Shown here: piece after piece, positions 12,120 to 20,518 of the stretch | Numbering within the stretch: position 1 is the stretch's first letter | Layout of the letters: each line of letters starts with the position of its first letter | Origin: Planctomycetota bacterium | GTDB lineage: Bacteria; Planctomycetota; Planctomycetia; Gemmatales; Gemmataceae | Length of the DNA stretch: 64,000 nt | Reading direction: 5' to 3' | Assembly (NCBI GenBank): GCA_021807595.1 | Contig: JAKBCS010000005.1 | Location: 1 to 64,000, forward strand | The notes under the pieces: generated by a model | What the model was told of the DNA's origin: nothing | Databases searched by the model: none | What the model saw: the letters and a program-made list of their open reading frames with translations, nothing else | Made by a program: the position numbers and the translations under genes

Positions 12120-12776
12120 TCAATAATGGCAAGCGGCGCAGTCGGTAGACGGCTTAACTTGCTTCCCGTCCACGCCTGCGATGCCCTTTTCCCGATGGCA
12201 ATTGACGCACCATCCCATCGACAGATCTTGCACCTGCCGCACACGCTCCATGGTTTGCACGGGACCGTGGCATTCTTGACACTCGACGCCGGCATGTACA
12301 TGGGGTCGATGATCGAAACACGAGAAATCGGGCAAATTATGCACTTTCACCCAAGGAATGGGACGGAGTTTCTTGGCGGGGTCCGATTGCATTTTGTCGT
12401 CCAAACCCAACGAATCGTACAGTTTGACGAGTTCGGGAGAAACTACGGGCTGCGGCGGTCGTCCCGCTTGGCGCGCTTGCTGGACTTCTTGCAGCATGGC
12501 ATCGGGCGACGCCGTCACGAGACGATGGCAGTTCATGCACAGACTGGAGGCCGGAATACCCGCATGGCGACTTCGATCCGCGCCGGAGTGGCAATAGATG
12601 CAGGCGATCTGCAAATCGCCGGCGTGCAAGCGATGCGAGAAGGTGATGGGTTGAACCGGTTCGTATCCCTGCTGATTGCCCGGTAGAGAGTAATTCCGAA
12701 ACCGAACACCGAGAACAACCGAAGCGGAAACGAGAACGAGTAACAGAACGACGGTCAGCAGACGGCTGCTCAACAT
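12120..12776 (-). CDS. actA: Alternative complex III subunit ActA (pentaheme cytochrome c)
   Basis: 218 residues from the ATG giving MLSSRLLTV, with one N-terminal membrane anchor. Five CxxCH motifs occur in order: CIYCH, CMNCH, CQECH, CVNCH and CAACH. Additional His residues (FSHRLHAG, FDHRPHVHAG) are suitable as distal ligands. Five hemes and a single anchor are what is known for ActA, and position at the head of the actABCDE operon agrees. An ATG 24 bases upstream (12800) is an alternative start. Confidence 0.9.
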   Translation of the reverse strand: MLSSRLLTVVLLLVLVSASVVLGVRFRNYSLPGNQQGYEPVQPITFSHRLHAGDLQIACIYCHSGADRSRHAGIPASSLCMNCHRLVTASPDAMLQEVQQARQAGRPPQPVVSPELVKLYDSLGLDDKMQSDPAKKLRPIPWVKVHNLPDFSCFDHRPHVHAGVECQECHGPVQTMERVRQVQDLSMGWCVNCHREKGIAGVDGKQVKPSTDCAACHY

Positions 12777-13370
12777 GGAATCCTCGATTGTGCCTTCCAT
12801 CGGTAGCAGAGCAACGCGCCTCTGTCTCCGCGCGATGAAACGGGGTAGCTCCCTAGCAAACGGAATGCCGCACCACTCTTTTGCTTCGAGGCAGCGGAAG
12901 CAGAGACGTCGAACGCTGCATTATCTCCCGTTGTACACCCCTTCGTACTCGATGACTAGGACACGGTTCGTAATAACTTTCCGAATTCTGAGTTGGTAAC
13001 TATCTCCTCGTTCCCGCGAAGGAGCTTGGGAACGTGAGACGAGAGAGAGCATGGGGCGTCTCGCTCTGCACCGACCCATCCTACCGAACTCCTCATGCGG
13101 GAAGTTATATCGAACCAGATCCCTACGCGCCGAGTGGGAATACGAACTGTTCGATCCGAAATGGCACAGACCTGTGCGGTTCGCGACCAATTTCAGGCAG
13201 TCGCAACCGTTTGACAATTTCGAGCCTCGCATGTTCCCAAACCCGCACGGTAACCCATTCTTGCGCTCGGAAATACAGACAAATTGGATGACAATATCTT
13301 GGCACGCTAATTGCCCCACTTCTCGCCGCGTATCGAATGGACGAGAAGCGTGTTGACCGAGGGACAATCG
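12777..13370. other. Divergent intergenic region between actA and the nos-linked cytochrome
   Basis: About 590 bases with no gene I can support. It should hold the promoters of the actA operon (leftward) and the cytochrome-nos operon (rightward). I could not pick a convincing -35/-10 pair. A degenerate GTTCCC palindrome lies at 13007-13038. No FNR/Dnr-type TTGAT-N4-ATCAA box was seen. Confidence 0.5.
13007..13038. repeat. Degenerate GTTCCCACGC-type palindrome
   Basis: CGTTCCC (13009-13015) pairs with GGGAACG (13028-13034); the flanks CTC and GAG extend it imperfectly. It is a decayed relative of the perfect hairpin at 5337-5366. Confidence 0.5.
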
Positions 13371-13781
13371 ATGAAACGGATAATGAAGACAGTAATAATT
13401 GGTTCTGGGATCTTAGCGTTCTCCATCGGCTGTTCGCCGTCGTCACCTCCTCAAGCCAAGGAGGATCCGGCGAAGGCGAAGCCGGCCCTTGATGCCCACG
13501 CCGAGGCGGACAAAATCTTTCTGAGCCGCTGCGCAAGTTGCCATGGACTCGATGGCCGCGGCGACGGTCCGGGGGCGGCCAATCTCAATCCCAAGCCACG
13601 CAACTATCACGACAAAACCTGGCAGAAGACCATCACCGACGAACAGATCGAGAAAACGATCGTTTACGGAGGCGCTGCCGTGGGTAAGAGTCCGAGCATG
13701 GCCGCCAACCCCGACCTTTCCACGAAGCCGGAAGTCGTCGCCGCCTTGCGCGAGTATATCCGCAAGCTAGGTAAAGAATGA
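13371..13781 (+). CDS. Monoheme cytochrome c lipoprotein, nos-linked
   Basis: 136 residues. The signal peptide ends in FSIGC, so Cys21 is a likely lipidation site. One heme site, CASCH (C54, C57, H58), is followed by HGLDGRGDGPGA, and a Met-containing loop (GKSPSMAA) could give the distal ligand. It is 40 bases upstream of nosZ on the same strand. Clade II nos clusters commonly carry small cytochromes c, and this one is the best candidate for the direct electron donor to the CuA site of NosZ. Function is inferred from position. Confidence 0.85.
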   Translation: MKRIMKTVIIGSGILAFSIGCSPSSPPQAKEDPAKAKPALDAHAEADKIFLSRCASCHGLDGRGDGPGAANLNPKPRNYHDKTWQKTITDEQIEKTIVYGGAAVGKSPSMAANPDLSTKPEVVAALREYIRKLGKE

Positions 13782-13821
13782 GGCCCCGTGTCAACCGTCT
13801 TCGCCTTGGAGGAGATTTGTC

Positions 13822-15801
13822 ATGATCGAGCGAACGAAAATGCGAACGGCCGTTCATTTCGTGTTGTTCCTACTCTTGGGCGCGACGTTGCCGGGTTGCG
13901 GCGGTTGCTCCGGCTCTCCAGCGCCCTCTGCCGATTCGCTGGCGGGATTAATGCGCGAGCGAGGTTTATCGGACGACGACGTGATCGCGGCCCTAAAAAC
14001 CTATACGCCGACGGGTAAGCAAGACACGCACTACTTGATGGCCTCCGGAGGCCACAGCGGACAGCTCATCGTCATCGGCGTTCCCAGTATGCGCATTCTC
14101 AAGTATGTCGGCGTGTTCACGCCGGAGCCGTGGCAGGGTTACGGCTTCGACGACGACACCGCTAAACTACTCCGCGACGGCTCGCCGCCGGAGAAGCTGC
14201 TGACGTGGGGAGACGTGCATCATCCGGCCCTCAGCGAAACTAAGGGCGACTACGATGGCGAGTTCGTGTTCGTCAACGACAAGGCCAATGCCCGCATCGC
14301 CGTCATCAGTCTCAAGGACTTCAACACCGTGCAAATCGTGCGCAGCGGAATCTTGCGCTCCGATCACGGCGGCACCTTTGCGACACCCGATACCGACTAC
14401 GTTGTCGAATCGGGACAATACCCCGTGCCGCTCGACAATGGCTATGCGCCCCTCAATCCGGCCAACTACAACGAGACATATCGCGGGGCGGCGATCTTTT
14501 GGAAGTTCAACCGCGAACGCGGCCGGATCGTACCGGAGGAATCGTTCGCTATCGAGTTGCCTCCATACATGCAAGACATAGCCGATGCCGGGAAATTCGC
14601 CAGCGACGGTTGGTTTTTCCTGAACTCCTTCAACACGGAACGCGCCATTGGTGGCGATAGCGAGGGCAGGCCGCCGTTGGAATCGGGTGCCTCGCAGAAT
14701 GATATGGACTATCTACACGTCATCGACTGGCGCAAGGCGGAACAGGTAGCCAAGCAGGGCCAAACGCAAACGATCCGCGGAATGCGCTTGATTCCCTTGA
14801 AGACGGCCATCGCGGAAGGGCTGTTGTATTTTATCCCCGAACCGAAAAGCCCGCACGGCGTGGACGTGACGCCGGACGGCAAGGACATTTGCGTCTCCGG
14901 TAAATTGGACACGCACGTCACCGTCTACAGTTTCGAGAAGATTAAGCAACGGATCGAGTCCAAGCAGTTCGAGGGCAACGATCCGTATGGCGTGCCGATC
15001 CTGTCGTTCAAGGACACAATCCGCGGTCAAGTCCAAGTCGGTCTGGGGCCGCTGCACACGCAGTTCGACGGCGCGGGCCACGCTTACACCTCGCTTTTCA
15101 TCGAGTCCAAAGTGGCGCGCTGGTCGCTGCAAGATCTGAAAGCGCTCGACAGCATTCCCGTGCATTACAATGTCGGCCATATCTGCGTGGCCGGCGGCGA
15201 CACGGCCCATCCGGACGGCCGCTATCTCGTCTCCATGAATAAATGGTCGATCGACCGCTTCGCTCCGGTCGGCCCGCTGCTGCCGCAGAACTTCCAATTG
15301 ATCGATGTCACCGGCGACAAGATGCGGTTGCTCTACGACATGCCGATCGGTCTGGGGGAACCGCACTACGCGCAGATGATCTCCGCCGACAAGATCAAGC
15401 CGCTGGAGTTTTACAGTCCGGTCGGCATCAATCAAGTGACGCATCGGGCGGACCCCAACGCCACGACCGACGAGAAAAAGGCGCGCGTGGAACGGCACGG
15501 CGACGCGGTGGACGTGTACATGACGGCCATCCGGAGCCACTTCACCCCCGACACGATCCGCGTCAAGCAAGGCGACACGGTCCACGTTCACCTAACGAGC
15601 CTGGAACAGACCCGCGATGCCACGCACGGCTTCGCCCTCAACCATTACAACGTCAACCTCAGTCTGGAGCCGGGAAAGACGGTCAACGTCACGTTCGTCG
15701 CCGACAAGGCGGGAGTCTTCCCGATCTATTGCAGCGAGTTCTGTTCGGCACTGCATCTGGAAATGGCCGGTTATCTGCTTGTGGAGCCGCGAGCGAAGTG
15801 A
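13822..15801 (+). CDS. nosZ: Nitrous oxide reductase NosZ, clade II (atypical)
   Basis: 659 residues. It reduces N2O to N2 in the periplasm. The N-terminal seven-bladed propeller region contains DVHH (131-134) for the CuZ centre, without the third His of the clade I DxHHxH motif. The sequence GLGEPHYAQ stands where EPHD is usually quoted. The C-terminal cupredoxin domain has the CuA ligands C637, C641, H645 and M648 in CSEFCSALHLEM. The export signal is not twin-arginine: a hydrophobic stretch ends in LPGC (Cys26), so this looks Sec-dependent and lipid-anchored. GAGGAG precedes the ATG. No nosR is in the window; nosD, F, L, Y follow. Confidence 0.95.
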   Translation: MIERTKMRTAVHFVLFLLLGATLPGCGGCSGSPAPSADSLAGLMRERGLSDDDVIAALKTYTPTGKQDTHYLMASGGHSGQLIVIGVPSMRILKYVGVFTPEPWQGYGFDDDTAKLLRDGSPPEKLLTWGDVHHPALSETKGDYDGEFVFVNDKANARIAVISLKDFNTVQIVRSGILRSDHGGTFATPDTDYVVESGQYPVPLDNGYAPLNPANYNETYRGAAIFWKFNRERGRIVPEESFAIELPPYMQDIADAGKFASDGWFFLNSFNTERAIGGDSEGRPPLESGASQNDMDYLHVIDWRKAEQVAKQGQTQTIRGMRLIPLKTAIAEGLLYFIPEPKSPHGVDVTPDGKDICVSGKLDTHVTVYSFEKIKQRIESKQFEGNDPYGVPILSFKDTIRGQVQVGLGPLHTQFDGAGHAYTSLFIESKVARWSLQDLKALDSIPVHYNVGHICVAGGDTAHPDGRYLVSMNKWSIDRFAPVGPLLPQNFQLIDVTGDKMRLLYDMPIGLGEPHYAQMISADKIKPLEFYSPVGINQVTHRADPNATTDEKKARVERHGDAVDVYMTAIRSHFTPDTIRVKQGDTVHVHLTSLEQTRDATHGFALNHYNVNLSLEPGKTVNVTFVADKAGVFPIYCSEFCSALHLEMAGYLLVEPRAK

Positions 15802-15834
15802 AGGAGCAAGGCGGCGTCCACAAACAACTTCCGA

Positions 15835-15897
15835 GGTTAGTCGCGATGCGCAGCGGAGCGAGAGACCGTCGCACTTTGCTGCGAGTCGCGGCTAACC
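15835..15897. repeat. GGTTAGC-type palindrome after nosZ
   Basis: GGTTAG (15835-15840) and CTAACC (15892-15897) close a long imperfect hairpin whose arms contain GCGGAGCGAGAG and CTGCGAGTCGCGG. It is a divergent copy of the element at 23141-23200 and lies 34 bases past the nosZ stop. Confidence 0.55.
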
Positions 15898-15924
15898 GAA
15901 ACGAGTGTTCAGACGTGCCCCAAC

Positions 15925-16051
15925 CACAGAGGCACAGAGAAAATAGACACCCGTCTAAGGTGCATTTAAGGAGCAAGCGATGCGCTGGGGCTTTTTCTAT
16001 GGCGTATGTGTTTTCTGCATTTTTCTTCTGTGCGTTCTCCGTGCCTCTGTG
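15925..16051. repeat. Inverted repeat spanning the nosD start
   Basis: CACAGAGGCACAGAGAA (15925-15941) pairs with TTCTCCGTGCCTCTGTG (16035-16051), 16 of 17 positions. The right arm lies inside the signal-peptide codons of nosD; the left arm is upstream of its ribosome binding site. This sequence type occurs as a dispersed repeat in many bacterial genomes. Confidence 0.6.
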
Positions 16052-17299
16052 TTTGATCGAAACTCGGCTCCCTCTCCTTCCCTCGCTCCGCTCCCCGTGC
16101 CCGAGAAGCCGTCGGGAGGGAGGACGATTGTCGCCGGTGCCGAATTACAACTCATTGTGGATAATACCGATCGGGATACAGTTTTTTGCTTATCTCCGGG
16201 CGTCTATACGGGGCCATTAGCGATCCACCGCCCCGTGACGATTTGGGGGCCTCGTGAGGCCGTCATTCGTTCCAACGGCGAAGGCCATACCATCGACGTG
16301 CAGGCCAGCGGAACGCGCTTACTCGGTTTTACAGTGGATGGAAGCGGCGATCGGCCCGACCGCATGGATGCCGCCGTCCACATTCAAGGCGACGATGTGA
16401 CCGTGCGCGGCTTGCGCATTGTCCGCTCCTATTTCGGTCTGGTGGGCGAAAAGTCGAGGCGCATGACTTTGGCGGGCAACGAAATCCTCGGCGATCCGTC
16501 CGTGGCCATCGGACTCCGCGGCGACGCCGTTCGCCTCTGGGAAACGCGCGATTCACTGGTGGCGGACAACCGCATCACGGACAGCAGAGACGTTCTGATC
16601 TGGTACGCGCCGGACAATCGAATCGTCAACAACGATGTCTGCCGCGGCCGCTATGGCACGCACTTCATGTACTGCGATGGCGGCGCGGTCGAAGGCAACC
16701 GCTACCGCGACAACACCGTCGGCGTCTTCGTGATGTATTCCCGCAACGTCCAGGTGCGCGGCAATCTGAACGCGGGTGCCGGTTCGGCTGGCGGCATGGG
16801 TCTGGGCGTCAAGGAATCCGGCAATCTGACGGTCGAAAACAATCGCTTCGTCCAGGATCACGTTGGGTTGTATTTGGACAATTCGCCGTTCCGCAGCGAC
16901 GACAACAATCGCGTGCAAGGCAATCTATTCGCCCTTTGTCAGACCGGCGTTGTCTTCCATTCTAGCCCCGTGCGCAATCGTTTCGTCGAAAACTCGTTTC
17001 GCGCGAACGGGGACCAAGTGCGCGTCGAAGGGCGCGGCAACGCTCTGGCATCGACCTGGAGCGACAACGCCTTCGACGATTATCAGGGTTACGACTTGGA
17101 CGGCGACGGTTACGGCGATGTACCTTATGAATCGCGCAGTCTCTCCAGGCGCTTGATCGGTCGAACGCCGGAATTAGCCTTCTTTTCTGGCACGCCAGCG
17201 TTGGGATTGCTGGAGGCCGTCGGGCATATTTTTCCCCTCTTTCAGCCGGAACCGATGTTCGTCGATCCGCGTCCCCGGATGAAGAGGAACGGTCTTTGA
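15980..17299 (+). CDS. nosD: NosD, copper-site maturation beta-helix protein
   Basis: 439 residues. A hydrophobic N-terminus (FFYGVCVFCIFLLCVLRASVF) acts as a signal or anchor. The body is a parallel beta-helix of about 22-24-residue turns rich in G, N, R, V and D (for example RIVNNDVCRGRYGTHFMYC and GNLTVENNRFVQDHVGLYLD). NosD is a periplasmic protein needed with the NosFY transporter to build the CuZ centre of NosZ. AAGGAG lies 7 bases before the ATG. The leader codons overlap a dispersed repeat, so the signal peptide may be repeat-derived. Confidence 0.92.
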   Translation: MRWGFFYGVCVFCIFLLCVLRASVFDRNSAPSPSLAPLPVPEKPSGGRTIVAGAELQLIVDNTDRDTVFCLSPGVYTGPLAIHRPVTIWGPREAVIRSNGEGHTIDVQASGTRLLGFTVDGSGDRPDRMDAAVHIQGDDVTVRGLRIVRSYFGLVGEKSRRMTLAGNEILGDPSVAIGLRGDAVRLWETRDSLVADNRITDSRDVLIWYAPDNRIVNNDVCRGRYGTHFMYCDGGAVEGNRYRDNTVGVFVMYSRNVQVRGNLNAGAGSAGGMGLGVKESGNLTVENNRFVQDHVGLYLDNSPFRSDDNNRVQGNLFALCQTGVVFHSSPVRNRFVENSFRANGDQVRVEGRGNALASTWSDNAFDDYQGYDLDGDGYGDVPYESRSLSRRLIGRTPELAFFSGTPALGLLEAVGHIFPLFQPEPMFVDPRPRMKRNGL

Positions 17300-17311
17300 G
17301 AAAGGTCGATC

Positions 17312-18208
17312 GTGGACATTACGCTGCGAAACGTGGTGAAGATCTTCGGGAGCATCAAAGTTCTGGACGGCGTTTCCCTGTCCGTTCCCTCGGGGCGGAA
17401 AACGGCGCTCATCGGACCCAACGGATCGGGAAAATCGACTTTGACGCGCATCCTTATGGGCATGTTGGCTTGTGAGGGGGAAGTGCTGCTCGATGGTTTG
17501 TCGCCGTTCGCGCGGCGCGAGCGGCTAGCGCGGCGCATGGCTTACGTTCCTCAGAGTCCGCCGCAATTATCGGCCTCGGTAGCGGACGTGGTCCGCGCCG
17601 TGGCCCGCATCCGCGACCTGGAGGAGCGACGCATCGCCGTCATCGCCGCCCAATTCGATCTGGATCTCGGCGCTTTGGCCGGTCGGCCCATCCGCGCTTT
17701 GTCTGCCGGCATGAAGCAGAAATTACTGATTGCTCTGGCCCTCTCGAGCCGAGCCGATCTGCTCATTCTCGACGAACCGACCGCTAGCCTCGACGTGTCG
17801 GCACGGGCGCGCTTCTTTTCGCTGTTCGCCGAGATGTCCGGCACGGCGACGCTGCTGCTGTGTTCGCATCGGCTAGAAGAGATTCAACATCTGGTCGAAC
17901 ATGTAGTCGCGCTCGACGGTGGGCGAGTGATTTTCGATGGCCCGGTCGAGACGTTTCTTCAGACGCGGGCCGTCTCGCTGATGGAAGTCGTAACGACGCG
18001 GAACTCTCATGCCGATTGGCTGCGCGCCCACGGTTTTCGCCCGGCATTCGGGTCATCGTGGGTGCGCTCCGTGGCACGAGCGGAGAAAATGGCGCTGCTC
18101 AACGAAATCGTGGCGCAGTTCGACGGCGATCTCGACAACGTGGTGATCCGCGATGTCGAAACGCTTTCGGACAAGGCTTGGGAGGCACGCTCATGCGCGG
18201 ATGGGTGA
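17312..18208 (+). CDS. nosF: NosF, ABC transporter ATPase
   Basis: 298 residues from GTG (MDITLRNVVKIF). It has Walker A GPNGSGKST, the signature LSAGMKQKL and Walker B LLILDEPTAS, followed by a switch His (LLCSHRL). It pairs with the NosY permease, and NosDFY is the machinery that supports CuZ assembly by moving a sulfur-containing or other compound. The gene is 12 bases behind nosD and overlaps nosL by 16 bases. Confidence 0.93.
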   Translation: MDITLRNVVKIFGSIKVLDGVSLSVPSGRKTALIGPNGSGKSTLTRILMGMLACEGEVLLDGLSPFARRERLARRMAYVPQSPPQLSASVADVVRAVARIRDLEERRIAVIAAQFDLDLGALAGRPIRALSAGMKQKLLIALALSSRADLLILDEPTASLDVSARARFFSLFAEMSGTATLLLCSHRLEEIQHLVEHVVALDGGRVIFDGPVETFLQTRAVSLMEVVTTRNSHADWLRAHGFRPAFGSSWVRSVARAEKMALLNEIVAQFDGDLDNVVIRDVETLSDKAWEARSCADG

Positions 18209-18642
18209 GGTTCTGTTTGGCCGCGCTGCTCGTGCTGGCCGCGGCGTCGGCGGTCGGTGTGTTGGTGTTGCGTGCGCAGGCGCTGCCCAACGACGTTTGC
18301 CCCGTCGTTTGGGACAAGGAAACCTGCGGCGAGTGCGGCATGGCCGTCAGCGAGCCGCGCTTCGCCGCACAGCTTCAGACGCGCCACGGACAAGTAATCA
18401 ATTTCGACGATCCCGGTTGTCTTTTTATCTACCTTCTTCGCCGCGATCCGCCGGTTCACGCCGTCTACTTTCATCCGCAGGACGGCGAGGGTTGGCTGGA
18501 CGTCGAACGGGTTGGATTCGCGGCAACCCATACCTCGCCAATGGGTTACGGCCTGATGGCTGTGCCGCGCGGCACGCCGGGTTCGCTTTCGTTCGCGGAA
18601 GCGCTCGAGAAAATGCGACGGCGCGAACGCGGGGAGGAATGA
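18193..18642 (+). CDS. nosL: NosL-like copper chaperone
   Basis: 149 residues. An N-terminal membrane helix is followed by CPVVWDKETCGECGM, whose CxxCGM is the copper-binding motif of NosL, then FDDPGCLFIYLL and a Met-containing tail (HTSPMGYGLMAV). The lipobox Cys usual in NosL is not evident, so it may be anchored by the helix instead. GGAGG lies 7 bases before the ATG inside the end of nosF. It overlaps nosY by 4 bases (ATGA). NosL delivers Cu(I) to apo-NosZ. Confidence 0.9.
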   Translation: MRGWVRFCLAALLVLAAASAVGVLVLRAQALPNDVCPVVWDKETCGECGMAVSEPRFAAQLQTRHGQVINFDDPGCLFIYLLRRDPPVHAVYFHPQDGEGWLDVERVGFAATHTSPMGYGLMAVPRGTPGSLSFAEALEKMRRRERGEE

Positions 18643-19484
18643 AAGTGGGCGGATTCAAGCGAATGGCTGCGGTGGCACGCCTCGATTTGGTCGAGGTATT
18701 TCAATCGCGCTGGCTCGTATTTCACAGCGTTCTGTACGCGCTGTTGGCGGCGCTGTTTCTGTTTGCCGGTCTACGCGAATCGAGCGTGCTGGGCTACACC
18801 GGCATGAGTCGTTTGCTGTTGTCGCTGTGCCATGCGTTGATCTTGGTGCTGCCCCTCCTGGCCCTAACGGCGAGTGGACTGGTCGTGAATCGCCATCGAG
18901 AGGACGGCACGCTAGAACTGCTTTTCAGTCTCCCCGTCAGTCGCGGCGAATACTTCGTTGCCGTCTCGGCGGTGCGCTATCTCGTGCTGCTGGTACCGCT
19001 GCTGGTACTGATGCCGTTGCTGGGGTTAGCGGATCGCCTGCTATTCGGCCACGTTGTTCCTTGGGTATTCATCGGTCGAAGTCTGACCATCAGTGCTACT
19101 TTGTTGTGGAGTTTCGCCGGCCTGGGCCTAGCCATTTCTACATTCGTGCGCAATCGCACCAAGGCACTGATGTACTTGCTAATCACCTGGATCGTCTGCG
19201 TGGGTGGACTCGATTTCGCCCTGATGGGACTGATGCTCCAGTGGAGGCTCAATGCCGAGACGGTGTTCGTCCTGTCCGGTCTCAATCCGGTGCAAAGTTC
19301 GCGTCTGGCGCTACTGTCTTCCGCCGAGCCGAGCTTGGCCATCCTCGGCCCGGTCGGCTTCTATCTCGCCAACCGCGTTGGCCATTCTTGGTTGTTTTTG
19401 TTGGGCACGCTTCAGCCGGCACTGATCGGCTGGGCATCTTGGTATGTCGCATGGAGACATTTTCGGCGCGGCGACCTGGTGTGA
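18639..19484 (+). CDS. nosY: NosY, ABC transporter permease
   Basis: 281 residues with six hydrophobic segments in ABC-2 type arrangement, and the soluble motif VVNRHREDGTLELLFSLPVSR that is typical of NosY. The start ATG overlaps the nosL stop. It forms the membrane channel partner of NosF. Confidence 0.92.
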   Translation: MKVGGFKRMAAVARLDLVEVFQSRWLVFHSVLYALLAALFLFAGLRESSVLGYTGMSRLLLSLCHALILVLPLLALTASGLVVNRHREDGTLELLFSLPVSRGEYFVAVSAVRYLVLLVPLLVLMPLLGLADRLLFGHVVPWVFIGRSLTISATLLWSFAGLGLAISTFVRNRTKALMYLLITWIVCVGGLDFALMGLMLQWRLNAETVFVLSGLNPVQSSRLALLSSAEPSLAILGPVGFYLANRVGHSWLFLLGTLQPALIGWASWYVAWRHFRRGDLV

Positions 19485-19519
19485 TCGCCGAGCCGCTGCT
19501 TAATGAAGGGAGAATTATC

Positions 19520-20296
19520 ATGGCGTCGTTCGGTCAACGCTTCACCGCTTGTCTGGATCGGCCGGTCGGCGGTTGGTCGCGTCTATTCCTCGTTTTTTTC
19601 GCCGGGGTTCTGCTGCTCGGCTTTACCGCTCCGTTGTGGCGCATCGCCATGGAAGCGCCGCAGTATCCCGAGGGTCTGCACCTCGACATCTTTCTGTACA
19701 AGCTGGAGGGCGGGCATCAAGGCCACGACATCGCCGAAATCAACGAACTGAACCATTACATCGGCATGAGAAACATCGACCGCCATCAACTGATGGACCT
19801 GGACTGGATGCCGTTCGCCTTTGGCGTGTTGTTCCTCATCCAATTGCGCTCCGCGGTGTTGGGTAACGGTCGTTCGCTGATCGATGTGAGCTTTCTGAGC
19901 CTGTTCGTCTGTCTGTTCGCCTTGGGGCGTTTCGTTTACAAGTTGTACGCCTTCGGCCACTTTCTCGATCCGCACGCCGCCATTCACATGGACCCGTTCA
20001 TGCCGGTCATACTGGGGACGAAACAGATCGCCAATTTTACCACACACTCGTTTCCTCGCTGGGGCAGTGCGTACGTCGCCGCAAACGTACTCTGCTCGAT
20101 CGCCGTCACTATCCGTCACTTCTGGCCCGTACTCTTCGACCGTTGCTCCACCGTAGCAAACCCCCAGAGGTCGCCCACCGAAGAACGATTCAGAGGGTTA
20201 TCCGACGACGAAGTTGCGCGAGCGTTGCCTTCGGAAGCGATGGAGGCGTTGCGAAGCCGACGCGAAGGTAAAGTCGCGTCTCCGAAACCGACGTGA
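19520..20296 (+). CDS. Conserved-looking membrane protein at the end of the nos operon
   Basis: 258 residues with about four to five membrane segments. Between helices 1 and 2 is a His-rich periplasmic loop (GGHQGHDIAEINELNHYIGM) and a second HMDPF segment (AAIHMDPFMPVI), which could bind metal or touch NosZ. The C-terminal 50 residues are polar and low-complexity. It follows nosY by 35 bases on the same strand. Clade II clusters often contain a membrane protein of unknown function (NosB in Wolinella); this may be the planctomycete counterpart, though I cannot show homology. Confidence 0.7.
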   Translation: MASFGQRFTACLDRPVGGWSRLFLVFFAGVLLLGFTAPLWRIAMEAPQYPEGLHLDIFLYKLEGGHQGHDIAEINELNHYIGMRNIDRHQLMDLDWMPFAFGVLFLIQLRSAVLGNGRSLIDVSFLSLFVCLFALGRFVYKLYAFGHFLDPHAAIHMDPFMPVILGTKQIANFTTHSFPRWGSAYVAANVLCSIAVTIRHFWPVLFDRCSTVANPQRSPTEERFRGLSDDEVARALPSEAMEALRSRREGKVASPKPT

Positions 20297-20518
20297 GAGA
20301 TGATGCAAGGTTTGGGTTGACTGGTTTTCAATGTTCGGCAAAAATCAGAGAGTAGGCGGATCCTAGCCGAGGCGAGGGTTTCACGTCCCAAAGCCGGTGG
20401 ACGCAATCGCATTCGGGGTAACGCCGACACAACAGGACGCGACCATCTGTTGGCGCGGGGCCGAAGCGATGGCTTCACCTTCCCCCGCGCCGGCTTGGCA
20501 AAGGAATTGAGGTAAACG

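Noticed and set aside
12777-13370. FNR/Dnr-type regulatory box for the nos genes
   Set aside because: I looked for a TTGAT-N4-ATCAA-like palindrome and found none convincing in this gap.
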